Positions 1-9,030 are shown, numbered from the stretch's first letter. The stretch is 64,000 bases of DNA from Bacillota bacterium (GCA_029782135.1 JAKOVI010000064.1:1-64000), one strand, 5' to 3'. Numbers and translations: made by a program. Notes: a model not told the origin generated them from the sequence alone.

Positions 1-86
1 AGATAGTCAATCTCGCCTTCGAAAATTTTCGACATTTCGTTCACTACCGAAAGGATTTTCTCTTCTACTAAACGAATTAGATCCAT
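1..86 (-). CDS. N-terminal fragment of an unidentified protein, cut by the window edge
   Basis: The minus strand has a good ribosome binding site (AAGGAGG, about 13 bases upstream) before an ATG at 86, and the frame is open to base 1. The visible peptide begins MDLIRLVEEKILSVVNEMSK and looks like an amphipathic helix rich in charged residues. I do not recognise the family from 28 residues. Its leader carries a long inverted repeat (87-146) that encloses the ribosome binding site. The gene lies downstream of hom on the same strand, but more than 200 bases away, so co-transcription is uncertain. Confidence 0.55.
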   Translation of the reverse strand, partial: MDLIRLVEEKILSVVNEMSKIFEGEIDY

Positions 87-146
87 GAGGAACCTCAGCC
101 TCCTTCTTCAGGGGGGATTCATTCATCGCTGAATGTGAGGTTCCTC
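87..146 (-). promoter_or_regulatory. Inverted repeat enclosing the ribosome binding site of the edge gene
   Basis: GAGGAACCTCA at 87-97 pairs perfectly with TGAGGTTCCTC at 136-146 (11 bp). A smaller hairpin, CATTCA/TGAATG, sits inside the loop at about 120-135. The left arm ends directly at the start codon of the edge gene, and the AAGGAGG lies within the loop, so folding of the mRNA could limit translation. Each arm is itself nearly palindromic (TGAGG-AA-CCTCA), so paired protein-binding sites are an alternative. On the plus strand the structure is followed by TTCTTTTTT and could act as a terminator. Confidence 0.45.
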
Positions 147-306
147 TTCTTTTTTCCATAAGTTATTTCCTGCTAAGACCTACAGTAATTTTACACTAAC
201 CCGGACGCTTATGTTACCCCCGTCCCCCAGCCCGCCTGTCTGCGAGAGAACCGCCGGAACCATGCCACCTGCGGAAAAAGCTGAGCCTGAGCCTGGGGCC
301 AGTCTT

Positions 307-1605
307 TTATTTAAACAACCGTAACCGCAACAGATCCGGCCGGACAAAATCAAACTGCTTAATCTCCTCCAAGACTTTGGACATTGCTTTCTCCGGCGCT
401 TCATGGGTTAGCAGGACAATCGGGACATAATTCTTTTCCCCGTGAGTTTCCAGTTGGACCACCGATGAGATCGAAACCCCGTGTTTGCCAAAGACGCCGG
501 CAATCTTCGCTAAAATCCCCGGTTGATCCAGGGTAAAGAAGCGCAGATAATAACGGTTGGCGATCTCGTCCAGGGTAAAAAGCGGAACGTGCTTCTCCGG
601 GTTAATCATTGGCGGCGTGTAACCGCCCTCCGGTTGGACGAGGCTCTTGGCCAGGTCGACCAGATCGCCCACGACCGCGCTGCCGGTTGGTAATTGCCCG
701 GCCCCCGGCCCGTAAAACATGGTATCACCGACAAAATCACCGGTCAAAAAGATCGCATTGAGCTCATGGTTAACCGCCGCCAAGAGGTGGTCCTTCGGCA
801 CCAGGGTCGGATGAACCCGGAGATCGAGCTTCGTCCCGTTAAACCGGCAGATCGCCAGGAGTTTAATCACATATCCGAAATTCTTTGCGAAGTTGATATC
901 CAAGGTGGTCAGTTCGGTAATGCCTTCGACCGGAATCGAGTTGAAATCAACAAACCCGCCGGCGGCCAGTGAAGCCAGGATCGTCAGTTTGTGCGCGGCA
1001 TCGCCCCCGCCGACGTCCAGCGTCGGATCGGCTTCGGCAAAGCCTTTCGCCTGCGCTTCCCGTAAAGCCTCGGCGAAATCCAGCCCCTCCTGGTGCATTT
1101 TCGTGAGGATATAATTGGAGGTGCCGTTGATAATCCCGTAGATGCGTAGAATTTTATTGGCGATCAACCCTTCCCGCAAGCTTTTGATGATCGGGATTCC
1201 ACCCCCGACACTGGCTTCGAATAAGAACTGTACGCCGCACTCCCGGGCCTTCTCCAAAAGTTCCCGCCCCTTCAGCGCGATCAAGGCCTTATTGGCCGTG
1301 ACAACGTGCTTCCGGGCCGCCAAAGCACGCATCACATAGGAAAACGCCGGCTCAATCCCGCCCATCGTCTCCACCATAATTTCAATCTCCGGATCGTCGA
1401 CCAATTCCTCAATATTGGTGGCCGTCTTGATTCCTTCGAGACTGATCCCCCGGTCGCGCTCCCAATCAAGATCAACAACGGTTTTTAACCGGAATTCGAT
1501 CCCGGTCCGTTCGGTCAGGAGATTGTTCTGTTCCAGGAGAATCTTCGCCACTCCGGTCCCGACCACTCCCAAACCGAGAATCCCGATTTTAACCTCTTTC
1601 GGCAT
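307..1605 (-). CDS. hom: Homoserine dehydrogenase
   Basis: Homoserine dehydrogenase reduces aspartate semialdehyde to homoserine with NAD(P)H, the branch step toward threonine and methionine. The 432-residue protein is the normal length for the monofunctional Firmicute enzyme. An N-terminal Rossmann loop (GLGVVGTGV, residues about 11-19) is followed by the homoserine dehydrogenase signature region with NGTSNYIL and AEADPTLDVGGGDAAHK. The last 80 or so residues, from about YYLRFFTLDQPGILAKI, form an ACT domain expected to sense threonine. The start at 1605 lies about 40 bases after the T-box terminator. A threonine-specific T-box and a strong promoter lie upstream, so expression should follow threonyl-tRNA charging. 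No thrC or thrB is adjacent within the window. Confidence 0.95.
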   Translation of the reverse strand: MPKEVKIGILGLGVVGTGVAKILLEQNNLLTERTGIEFRLKTVVDLDWERDRGISLEGIKTATNIEELVDDPEIEIMVETMGGIEPAFSYVMRALAARKHVVTANKALIALKGRELLEKARECGVQFLFEASVGGGIPIIKSLREGLIANKILRIYGIINGTSNYILTKMHQEGLDFAEALREAQAKGFAEADPTLDVGGGDAAHKLTILASLAAGGFVDFNSIPVEGITELTTLDINFAKNFGYVIKLLAICRFNGTKLDLRVHPTLVPKDHLLAAVNHELNAIFLTGDFVGDTMFYGPGAGQLPTGSAVVGDLVDLAKSLVQPEGGYTPPMINPEKHVPLFTLDEIANRYYLRFFTLDQPGILAKIAGVFGKHGVSISSVVQLETHGEKNYVPIVLLTHEAPEKAMSKVLEEIKQFDFVRPDLLRLRLFK

Positions 1606-1644
1606 GCTGCTTCACCCCGCATTTATTGTTCTTCATATAATGCA

Positions 1645-1898
1645 GAATAAAAAAACTCCGCCCAATAAAGGACGGAGAGTTCCGCGGTTCCACCTTTCTT
1701 TACCGGTGCCCGGTCAATGCACCAGTACCCTCGACCGGCTATAACGGCGCCACCGTGCTGCTTGTCTTCACAGCCGCTCCGGGGTGGTCTTCCCCAAGGG
1801 ACCTTCCAGGCGGCTTCCAGCTTAACACCGCCTTTCTCTGGCGAAAGGTTGAACCCGGGTACTCTTCCCATCATCGCTGTCAATTCTTACTATAATTG
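1645..1898 (-). promoter_or_regulatory. T-box leader, probably tRNA-Thr specific
   Basis: On the minus strand the leader of hom has the classic order: an AG-rich bulge (GATGATGGGAAGAGTA near 1880-1860), a stem I region ending in GAAGACCACCCC, and the T-box GGTGGAACCGCGG at 1682-1694, directly before a terminator. The triplet in the specifier position (GAAG-ACC-A) reads ACC, a threonine codon, which matches control of homoserine dehydrogenase. The T-box TGGA would pair with a tRNA whose discriminator base is U. The specifier assignment is by eye; the T-box itself is unmistakable. Confidence 0.9.
1651..1682 (-). terminator. Intrinsic terminator of the hom T-box
   Basis: The minus strand reads ACTCTCCGTCC, a short loop, then GGGCGGAGT and a run of seven T. 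It lies just after the T-box sequence, which is the expected position for the terminator that uncharged tRNA would prevent from forming. Confidence 0.85.
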
Positions 1899-1903
1899 AG
1901 GTT

Positions 1904-1932
1904 AGTATACCATTGACGACGGGGAAAGTCAA
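1904..1932 (-). promoter_or_regulatory. Sigma-A promoter of the hom T-box transcript
   Basis: TTGACT (1932-1927) and TATACT (1909-1904) are separated by exactly 17 bases on the minus strand. The predicted start point is near 1898, just before the AG-rich bulge of the T-box. Close agreement with consensus and position make this a confident call. Confidence 0.85.
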
Positions 1933-1950
1933 CACCTGCCCCGGCGGCAA

Positions 1951-1971
1951 AAAAATAACCCCTTTGGGGTT
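1951..1971 (-). terminator. Terminator of ytxC
   Basis: AACCCC-AAA-GGGGTT followed by ATTTTTTT on the minus strand. The stem overlaps the stop codon of ytxC, so transcription ends right after the gene and before the hom promoter. Confidence 0.85.
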
Positions 1972-2833
1972 AGTTCCGCTCTTCCGTATTCCGGCATAAT
2001 TCACAATCGCGGCAGAATGTGACCCGCTCTTTGAAGACATTGACGATCGTCTTCACGATATTGGTCTTGTCGGAGTGATGGAGGATAATCCGTTGCGGGG
2101 AGAGCGTGATCAGGACGCTCAAGAGGAGATCTTCGTATTTTAACCCTTCGTCCTTCAGGTCGCCCAGGACTTTCAGGAGGTAATCCTGTTCCAGCGGTTT
2201 CTCTTCCTCGTCCAGGAGGCGGAATTTTTCCTTCGAATAAAAAAGGACGTGCACCTCGACGATCTTTGGCTCCTGGATCTCCACAAAATACTGGAGCAAC
2301 TTGATAAATTCCTGGTATTCCTTGTCGGCGAGAAATTCATCGATCGCCTCTTCCAGGTCTTCCTTCAACTCGCAAAAGTAATCCTTTAAACGAAAACGGA
2401 AAAAGCCTTCCAGGAAGATGGCATTGCTCTCCTCCAGGAAGCTCCGGACCTTCTGTTGGATCTGGTCAAGGCGTTTCGTTTTTTCCGCTTCGCTGAGGGC
2501 GGAGAGCACCTGTTGACAGAGGGCTTCCGCCTCTTGTTTGGAAAGGTAAGGATGGTCGATCCGGATAATCTTTTGTAACAGGTTATTCGAAATCTCGCCC
2601 AGGAGCAGGTTGGAGACTACCAAAGCGATATTATGCCGGAAAAGCTCTTCATCACTCTTGCGATTCCCAGCTTTTCCCGGCCGGGTCAAGGTAAAGTTCC
2701 AAAAGTTAAATTTACCCAGTTTTTTTTCTTCAATATTTAATTGCACGCCATCCTTTTCCCAGCGGGAAATCTCTTCCTTCAGGTTGGCCCTTAAATCAAA
2801 AAGGGATCCGGAACCGATCTGGATCGTCGACAT
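1970..2833 (-). CDS. ytxC: YtxC-like sporulation protein
   Basis: A 287-residue protein resembling the putative sporulation protein YtxC of endospore formers, whose molecular role is not established. The body is charged and mostly helical. The C-terminus carries a cysteine cluster, CRDCELC (Cys274, Cys277, Cys280), typical of the family and perhaps a metal site. No signal peptide or membrane segment is visible. The ATG at 2833 follows AGGGGGG. It is a single-gene unit: a sigma-E-like promoter lies upstream (2856-2885) and a terminator overlaps the stop. The family assignment rests mainly on the C-terminal region and overall composition. Confidence 0.75.
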   Translation of the reverse strand: MSTIQIGSGSLFDLRANLKEEISRWEKDGVQLNIEEKKLGKFNFWNFTLTRPGKAGNRKSDEELFRHNIALVVSNLLLGEISNNLLQKIIRIDHPYLSKQEAEALCQQVLSALSEAEKTKRLDQIQQKVRSFLEESNAIFLEGFFRFRLKDYFCELKEDLEEAIDEFLADKEYQEFIKLLQYFVEIQEPKIVEVHVLFYSKEKFRLLDEEEKPLEQDYLLKVLGDLKDEGLKYEDLLLSVLITLSPQRIILHHSDKTNIVKTIVNVFKERVTFCRDCELCRNTEERN

Positions 2834-2855
2834 CGCCTACCCCCCTTGTAAGAGT

Positions 2856-2885
2856 ATTATATGAGAAAGACAAGAGGGGATATAC
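2856..2885 (-). promoter_or_regulatory. Sigma-E/K-like sporulation promoter of ytxC
   Basis: The minus strand has GTATATC (2885-2879), 15 bases, then CATATAAT (2863-2856), followed by AC. This resembles the mother-cell sigma-E pattern (ATA-type -35, CATA-type -10) and CATATAATA also fits the sigma-K -10. No good TTGACA lies at the right distance. The agreement with a sporulation gene downstream supports the call. Confidence 0.5.
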
Positions 2886-2952
2886 AGTCTACATATAGTA
2901 AAAACGGCTTTTGTTTCCCAGGATGGAATGCCGGTCTGCGCCGTGCTGCCGA

Positions 2953-5208
2953 TCAGGCTAACCCCCCTTCCCATTTGTAGATGAATCCGCTGGAAGATGG
3001 AAGCTCAAAACCGGGGAAATAACCTTCCGTCCGGATCGTGCCGGGCTCTTGAATCGAATTATTCCCCCGCGGGGGCAGATCCAGGACGCGGTCAAGATCG
3101 GCCAGCTTCACCCAATAGCCAGGGAGGGGAAAGTTCAGGTCCACCGTCACGGGAAACGGCTCAAAATTCAAGAGGACCACCATCCGTTCCCAGGGGTACT
3201 CATTCGGTTTGGTCGTCCAGCCGATCACATTCTTTCCCCCGCCGTATTTTGCTTCCAGCCAGGGGGCCAGGATCCACTGGAACTTCCCTTCCTCCTCCGG
3301 ATTATACCCCGCGATGCGCAAACCCGGATAACGCCGGCGTAAATTGATCAAGCCGCAGGCCCATTGAAAATAGGCGTTCTGCTCTAAAAACTCCGGCCAG
3401 TTCAGGTCAACACGGTTGCGGGGGCGTTCCACCCCGAACTCCTGCCCCATATAGATCATCGGCTGCCCCATGGCCACCATCGTCGCAAACAAGCCGAGCC
3501 GTGATTTTCGTTCTTTGGCTGCTTCCCAGATCAAGCCGTCCCCGCGCGTCGCGACCTCGTAGGGGACACTGTGCTCATCGTGGCTCTCGCAGTAGTTGAT
3601 GACATTATTGGTATGCGCGGCATAGAAATCCTTGCAGAAATAAAAGATGCTCCCGAGGTTGGCCGGGGAATTGTCCGTCCAGTCCTCAAAGACCCCCTCG
3701 CGCAACAATGCCTTGATCTTATCGTGGAAGGCGTCACACCATTGCGCGTACCCGTTGTATCCATTTAAGTTCAGATCCGGCTCGTTCGGCAGGTTTTCCG
3801 CAATGATAATGCAGTCCGGTTTAAAGCCGGAATCCTTAATCTCGGCCGCCAGCCGGTGGAGAAAGCCATGATCCATCCAACTGCTATGGGTGGCGTCAAA
3901 GCGGAAACCATCGACATGGTATTCCTTGATGAACATCTTACAGGCATCGATCAGCATGTTCTGGATCTCCGGTTTTTCGGTCGCCACCCGGTTCCCCCAG
4001 GGCGTCGACCCGGAAAAATAAAAACCGCCGGGCGTCCCGTCCTTGATTAATTCCCACAAGGGATTGAAATAATTGGAAGTATGGTTAAAGACCTGGTCGA
4101 CAATGACGGCCAACCCCCGTTGGTGGGCTTCGTCCACCAGGGCACGAAAATCATCGCACGTGCCAAAGTCCCGTTCGATCGTCATAAAACCGCAAGGGTC
4201 ATAACCCAAGCGGTCCGGGCCTAACGCGGAGGGGGCTTCGGAAGTCGGCATCAAAGCAAGGGCCGTCACGCCTAAATCATTAAAATAGCCCTCCCGCAGC
4301 CGGTGGATCGTCCCCCGGAAATTGCCGGCCAGCTCCGGGGGGATCGTGGGGTCCTGGTCGGTAAAGCCATAAATATTCAGCTCATACAGGATCAACTGGT
4401 CAATCGGCGGCGTCCGCCAGGCCTGGTCATGCCACTCATAAGTCGAGGGATCGATCAACTGGCAGTTGTTGTAGTTGTAGTCCGGGGCGTAACGGCGGGC
4501 GTAGGGGTCTTTGGCCAGTTTGACCGGTTGTTGTTTGTCATTGAGCGGCACCCCGCCGACCACCAAAAACTGATAGGCGTTTTTCCGGTCGTCCGCCGGA
4601 TCGGGGAGTTCGGTGCGGGCCAGCCAGATGTTCGGCTTGCCCCCGTAACCTAGGTATAACTTCATGGGAATAAATTTCTCCGGATCGGGATTGCGGTGGT
4701 AAGGGGATTGCCAGTCATTAAAGTTCCCCACCACATAAACCTGGGCCGCCCGCGGGTGAAAGAAACCGAAAACGGTCGTCCCGTCCGCCAGGTAGTTGGC
4801 GCCCAGCAAGGAGATCGTCCCCGCCCCGGTCACATCCGTCTCCGGCAGGTAGTGGTTTTTCCGCCTTAGCGGCAGGATGGCGCGGGCAAAATCGGCGGCC
4901 GTCCCAGCGACCGGCGCCGGTTGGACCGGATAGACCTCATTGTGCTCCGCCACCGTCCAGACTTCGCGCCCCAGGTGCTGTCCGTAGCAGCGTTCCAGTG
5001 GTTCCCACCGTTTCTCTTTTCCCCGGTCTCCATACTTAAAGCAGAAATAGTTGCGGCGCAGGGTTAGTTCAAAATACGGGCCGTAATCATCCCACCCGGA
5101 AACGGCAAAATCCTGGACCGCCCCATTATGCCCGGGATACCAAAGATGGAGAAAAGGGTCGGTTAAACCGAGGTTGTGCGGGGCGTGTACTTTTACTTGA
5201 TACATCAA
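2953..5208 (-). CDS. GH13 alpha-glucan enzyme, branching-enzyme-like
   Basis: A 751-residue family GH13 enzyme acting on alpha-1,4-glucans, probably a glycogen branching enzyme or relative. Residues 1-110 form an extra N-terminal beta-rich domain; about 140-260 look like a CBM48 domain (VYVVGNFNDWQ at 157-167). The catalytic barrel starts near 270. The GH13 motifs are present: DQVFNH 371-376, GFRFD with nucleophile Asp438, AEN with acid/base Glu471, and ESHDE with His543 and Asp544. A C-terminal beta domain follows. There is no signal peptide, so it should act in the cytoplasm. AAGGAG precedes the ATG. A divergent alpha-glucan phosphorylase gene is 0.5 kb away, which supports a role in glycogen turnover. 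Exact specificity cannot be read from the sequence. Confidence 0.85.
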   Translation of the reverse strand: MMYQVKVHAPHNLGLTDPFLHLWYPGHNGAVQDFAVSGWDDYGPYFELTLRRNYFCFKYGDRGKEKRWEPLERCYGQHLGREVWTVAEHNEVYPVQPAPVAGTAADFARAILPLRRKNHYLPETDVTGAGTISLLGANYLADGTTVFGFFHPRAAQVYVVGNFNDWQSPYHRNPDPEKFIPMKLYLGYGGKPNIWLARTELPDPADDRKNAYQFLVVGGVPLNDKQQPVKLAKDPYARRYAPDYNYNNCQLIDPSTYEWHDQAWRTPPIDQLILYELNIYGFTDQDPTIPPELAGNFRGTIHRLREGYFNDLGVTALALMPTSEAPSALGPDRLGYDPCGFMTIERDFGTCDDFRALVDEAHQRGLAVIVDQVFNHTSNYFNPLWELIKDGTPGGFYFSGSTPWGNRVATEKPEIQNMLIDACKMFIKEYHVDGFRFDATHSSWMDHGFLHRLAAEIKDSGFKPDCIIIAENLPNEPDLNLNGYNGYAQWCDAFHDKIKALLREGVFEDWTDNSPANLGSIFYFCKDFYAAHTNNVINYCESHDEHSVPYEVATRGDGLIWEAAKERKSRLGLFATMVAMGQPMIYMGQEFGVERPRNRVDLNWPEFLEQNAYFQWACGLINLRRRYPGLRIAGYNPEEEGKFQWILAPWLEAKYGGGKNVIGWTTKPNEYPWERMVVLLNFEPFPVTVDLNFPLPGYWVKLADLDRVLDLPPRGNNSIQEPGTIRTEGYFPGFELPSSSGFIYKWEGGLA

Positions 5209-5304
5209 GTCAACTCCTTAGGTCCGGGAAAGATTTGGCGGAAAACCCAACCTCCGGCTGAATCAAGCGCTTGAGTATCTAAAGTATGCCCCAAATTATC
5301 CTTT

Positions 5305-5538
5305 TCAGTAATCGATCGGCTGCTTTTCCCGCTGGACCAGGGTTGAATGGTGCATCAGCCAGTAAACGAAGAATCCCAGGAGTGGAAAGAGAAACGCCAC
5401 CAACGCCCAGACCGCCGGCGAAAGGTTCAAAACATGCCGGCGCTGTTTTTTGGCATCGACATATACGGCCGCCGCCAAATAGAGATCCGTGGATAAGACC
5501 GCCAAGCCCAGAATCGTCAGCCAGAATTGCCAGATCAT
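5305..5538 (-). CDS. Small two-helix membrane protein
   Basis: A 77-residue protein with two hydrophobic segments (about 5-25 and 42-62) joined by a short basic loop, VDAKKQRRH, and a charged C-terminus. The pattern YVDAKKQRR... followed by a WALVAFLFPLLGFFVYW helix resembles the small N-terminal domain of phospholipase-D-like proteins found alone in many Firmicutes. No enzymatic motif is visible. A good ribosome binding site (GGGAAGGGGAGAA) precedes the ATG at 5538. It lies upstream of the GH13 gene on the same strand with about 95 bases between them. Confidence 0.7.
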   Translation of the reverse strand: MIWQFWLTILGLAVLSTDLYLAAAVYVDAKKQRRHVLNLSPAVWALVAFLFPLLGFFVYWLMHHSTLVQREKQPIDY

Positions 5539-5762
5539 TGCCTTCTCCCCTTCCCGTTTTTCTTTTCCCCTCTTACGCTTGAATGTGACGGGAAATATCC
5601 TTTATGTTAATTTGGAAATAATTAATTCTTTAGTTTAGCAGGGGTTTTATGTTATATTAAGAATCGGTTACAGTTCTTATTTTTTTCGCTTAATCGTTCA
5701 CTTTTATTACAAGGATCATTTTTATTATACCTTTTATTAAAGATTTTTAGGAGGTAATACTG

Positions 5763-7400
5763 ATGAACAAGCAAGGAAAGAAGGTTCCGTCGGTTGCTTA
5801 TTTCTGTATGGAATTCGGTCTCGATCCCAGTTTTCCGATTTACTCAGGTGGTTTGGGGATCCTGGCCGGCGATTATTTAAAAGCGGCTTATGACGATGGC
5901 TACCCGGTTGTCGGGGTTGGCATTTTATGGCGGAAAGGTTATACCTCCCAGTACGTCGATGAATCCGGCTATCCCTATGACCTTTCGCCGGAGTACAATT
6001 TCGACTTTTTAAAGGATACCGGCGTCAAGGTAACGGTCACGGTCAAAAGCAATCCCGTCACCTTAAAGGTCTGGCTGGCCGATTGTTTTAAAAATGCCCC
6101 CCTTTACCTGTTGGATGCCGACCTGCCGGAGAATCAGGAACCCTGGCTGACCCACTTGTTGTACCGGGGTAATCATGACGACCGGATCGCCCAGGAGATC
6201 ATTCTCGGGATTGGCGGAATCCGGGCCTTGCGGGCTTTAGGCCTCGCGATCGACCTTTATCACTTTAACGAAGGCCATGCCGTCTTGGCCGGGATTGAAT
6301 TGATCAGGGAAAAGATGAAGGCCGGCCTCTCATTCGAGCAGGCCTTACAGGCCACGCGCCAGGAGATTGTCTTCACTACCCATACGCCGGTCCCGGCCGG
6401 GAACGAGTCACACCACCACGGGGCGCTCTCCTATGTCGGCGCCTATAACGGCCTCACCTACGAACAGATGAAAAGGATCGGCGGCGATCCCTTCAACATG
6501 ACGGTTGCCGGGCTGCGCCTCGCGGCGCTGACCAATGCCGTTTCACAGTTGCATGGGGAGACCGCGCAACAGATGTGGCAGCACGTTTCGGACTGTTCTC
6601 CGATCATCGCGATCACGAACGGGGTGCACCAGGGAACCTGGCAGGATCCGAAGATGGAAGAGGCCCTGCAGAGCGGCGCATCCCTCTTCACCGCCCATCA
6701 GGAGAATAAGCGGCGGTTACTGGCGGAGATCCAGGCCAAGACCGGCCATCTTCTCATTTCCGATACTTTATTAATCGGGTTTGCCCGCCGGGCGGCCACG
6801 TACAAACGGGGCGACCTGATCTTCCGTGACCGGGCCGAACTGCTTCCGTTGTTACAGAACCACCAGGTTCAACTGGTCTTTTCCGGGAAAGCACACCCGC
6901 AGGACCATGAAGGCAAGCAGATCGTCGCCAATCTGGTCAAGTTAGCAAAAGAATTCCCCGGGCAGGTGATCTTCCTGGAGAACTACGATATGACTCTGGG
7001 CCAACTGCTGACCCGCGGGTGCGACGTGTGGCTGAACAACCCATGCCGGCCGATGGAGGCCAGTGGCACCTCCGGGATGAAAGCCGCGATGAACGGGGTC
7101 CTTAACTTCAGCACCCTGGACGGCTGGTGGGTTGAGGGCTGTCAACACGGGATTAACGGTTGGCAGTTTGGGGACGGTTACAGCGGGCCTGGACAAGACG
7201 AGCACGACCTGCAAGCCCTCTATCGCACCCTGAAGGCAGAGATCATCCCCACGTACTATCAGAACCGGCCGCAGTGGGAAAGGATGATGAAGGCCAGCAT
7301 CGAAAGTGGCGCCGCCACTTTCTCCGCCCGCCGGATGGTCCGCGAATACTACGACCGGATGTACCATGTGGTGACTGCGCCGCAGGCAAAAATCTCATAA
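5763..7400 (+). CDS. glgP: Alpha-glucan phosphorylase, short form
   Basis: This enzyme degrades glycogen-like alpha-glucans with phosphate, giving glucose 1-phosphate; it needs pyridoxal phosphate. At 545 residues it belongs to the short phosphorylase family, not the 800-residue glycogen phosphorylase type. The N-terminus (VAYFCMEFGLDPSFPIYSGG) is typical of that subfamily, HTPVPAGNE lies at 207-215, and the PLP lysine is Lys440 within GTSGMKAAMNG (435-445). AGGAGG lies 7 bases before the ATG. It is the only plus-strand gene in this part, divergent from the GH13 gene. The AT-rich upstream region holds a weak promoter-like pair (TTTAGT and TATATT, near 5630-5660). Confidence 0.92.
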   Translation: MNKQGKKVPSVAYFCMEFGLDPSFPIYSGGLGILAGDYLKAAYDDGYPVVGVGILWRKGYTSQYVDESGYPYDLSPEYNFDFLKDTGVKVTVTVKSNPVTLKVWLADCFKNAPLYLLDADLPENQEPWLTHLLYRGNHDDRIAQEIILGIGGIRALRALGLAIDLYHFNEGHAVLAGIELIREKMKAGLSFEQALQATRQEIVFTTHTPVPAGNESHHHGALSYVGAYNGLTYEQMKRIGGDPFNMTVAGLRLAALTNAVSQLHGETAQQMWQHVSDCSPIIAITNGVHQGTWQDPKMEEALQSGASLFTAHQENKRRLLAEIQAKTGHLLISDTLLIGFARRAATYKRGDLIFRDRAELLPLLQNHQVQLVFSGKAHPQDHEGKQIVANLVKLAKEFPGQVIFLENYDMTLGQLLTRGCDVWLNNPCRPMEASGTSGMKAAMNGVLNFSTLDGWWVEGCQHGINGWQFGDGYSGPGQDEHDLQALYRTLKAEIIPTYYQNRPQWERMMKASIESGAATFSARRMVREYYDRMYHVVTAPQAKIS

Positions 7401-7561
7401 AAGACGCTCCAAATCGATGGCGCTTTTCAAAATTGGGCTATGGGCAACTCGCCTGTAGCCCTTTCTTGTCTTTACCCGCATCCACACCCTTTCCTCATCC
7501 AAGCCCATTCGTTTGCGCTTTTCGTAACGTGTCTGGACCTTCTTCCACCGCTTCCAGCGTC

Positions 7562-8926
7562 TCAGCGCTCCGCATTCAACAGCTCCCCGTTACTGGCGAT
7601 CAGCTTTTGATAATAATAGGCCGAATCTTTCATCGTCCGTTTCAAGGTTGTAAAATCGACATGCACCAGTCCAAAGCGTTTGGTATAGCCCAACGCCCAT
7701 TCAAAGTTATCCAACAGTGACCAGTAAAAATAGCCGGCCAATTTATTCTGGTATCCTTCATCCGCGAGTTTCAACAATTCCTTTAAATAGCGCTTGATAA
7801 AATCAATCCGCTGCGGATCATGGACTTGGCCATCCAGCGCCACCCAGTCGTTATTGGCCATCCCGTTTTCGGTGATGTAGACCGGCAGCTGATAGCGATC
7901 GATCACCATCTTCGGCGTCCAGTAAAGGCACTTCGGCTCAACCTTCCATTCCATCGAAGTCTCTTCTTTCCCCACCGGTTCGGCTTCTCTTAAATAACCT
8001 TCCTTTTCATCATATTTCACATGAAAGCCGGAATAAAGATTCAACCCAATATAATCAAGCGGTTGAGTAATGATCGCCATCTCTTTTTCGTACCCGGCCG
8101 GCAGGAAGGGGACAAGGCGATCGGGATATTTCCCCAATACGACCGGGTCCAGTAAGTCGCCATGCGACAGGTTTAATCTCTCCCCGTCCTTCTGATTAAA
8201 CATTGCTTTGAGCGCGGCTTCCCGGTCTTCCCTCCTGTCGGTCAGCGGAATCGGTGATCCTCCACAGGAGACAATCCCAATATACGGTTTCAACTTCGCA
8301 TTTTCCCGAATCACCTCGACGCTTAACCCGTGGGCGATTAAGTTATGATGCCAGGCCCGGATCACCTGTTTTCTGGGCAATTGTAAGCCGGGTGCATGCC
8401 GGCCAAGCTCATGACCGAGGCCGATATAGCATTGCGGCTCATTCTGGGTAATCCAGTATTGGACCCGGTCTGAAAAATGATCAACCAGCACTCGCACATA
8501 CTCCGCAAACCACTGCGGACTCTTTGCATTCAACCACCCGCCTTGATAATAAAGCTCCAGGGGATAATCCCAGTGAAAGATGGTCACAAAAGGAATGATC
8601 TTAGACGCTAAAAGCCGATCAATCAGCCGGTCATAATATTTTAGGCCCAAAGGATTAACCTTGCCGGTTCCCTCCGGAAGAATCCGTGTCCAACAGATCG
8701 AAAACCGGTACGCCTTGACCCCCAGGGTCTTCAGGATCTCAAGATCTTCATCAAGCCGGTTATAACTGTCACAGGCCTGATCACCGTGGTCGCCGAACCG
8801 GGTCTTCCCGGTGGTGTGACTGAAGTCATCCCAGACCGTCGGCCCTCTGCCATCCTGACTAGCCCCGCCCTCGATCTGATAGGCGGCGGTGGCAGTTCCC
8901 CAAACAAAATTTTCCTTAAAAGGCAT
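7562..8926 (-). CDS. GH1 beta-glucosidase
   Basis: A family GH1 beta-glucosidase (454 residues from the chosen start), hydrolysing beta-linked glucosides or cellobiose. The N-terminal signature FVWGTATAAYQIEG is at 8-20, the acid/base is Glu163 in TQNEP (160-164), and the nucleophile is Glu353 in ITENG (351-355). There is no signal peptide, so it is intracellular. The reading frame stays open 48 codons further upstream, but the ATG at 8926 follows GAGGGGGAGAAG and starts at the conserved family N-terminus, so I use it. A 6-phospho-glucosidase specificity cannot be excluded. No sugar transporter lies next to it. Confidence 0.92.
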   Translation of the reverse strand: MPFKENFVWGTATAAYQIEGGASQDGRGPTVWDDFSHTTGKTRFGDHGDQACDSYNRLDEDLEILKTLGVKAYRFSICWTRILPEGTGKVNPLGLKYYDRLIDRLLASKIIPFVTIFHWDYPLELYYQGGWLNAKSPQWFAEYVRVLVDHFSDRVQYWITQNEPQCYIGLGHELGRHAPGLQLPRKQVIRAWHHNLIAHGLSVEVIRENAKLKPYIGIVSCGGSPIPLTDRREDREAALKAMFNQKDGERLNLSHGDLLDPVVLGKYPDRLVPFLPAGYEKEMAIITQPLDYIGLNLYSGFHVKYDEKEGYLREAEPVGKEETSMEWKVEPKCLYWTPKMVIDRYQLPVYITENGMANNDWVALDGQVHDPQRIDFIKRYLKELLKLADEGYQNKLAGYFYWSLLDNFEWALGYTKRFGLVHVDFTTLKRTMKDSAYYYQKLIASNGELLNAER

Positions 8927-9030
8927 CTTCTCTCCCCCTCTTCCCTTTTTAAAGACGGCAGGCGTGAAAAGGTCGCAAACTTGCTGCCTTTTATCGATTT
9001 TTACTAAAAAACAGGAATAGTCTCCAAAAA

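Noticed and set aside
180-404. Minus-strand 74-codon frame overlapping the 3' end of hom
   Set aside because: It covers the hom terminus in another frame, has no ribosome binding site and is rich in Arg, Ser and Gly as shadow frames are here.
1870-1890. A TTGACA-like sequence within the hom leader
   Set aside because: It lies downstream of the better promoter and inside the T-box stem I region; no -10 follows at the right distance.
7401-7440. Possible terminator after glgP
   Set aside because: GACGCTCC and GGCGCTTTT pair poorly; I could not support a hairpin of useful strength.
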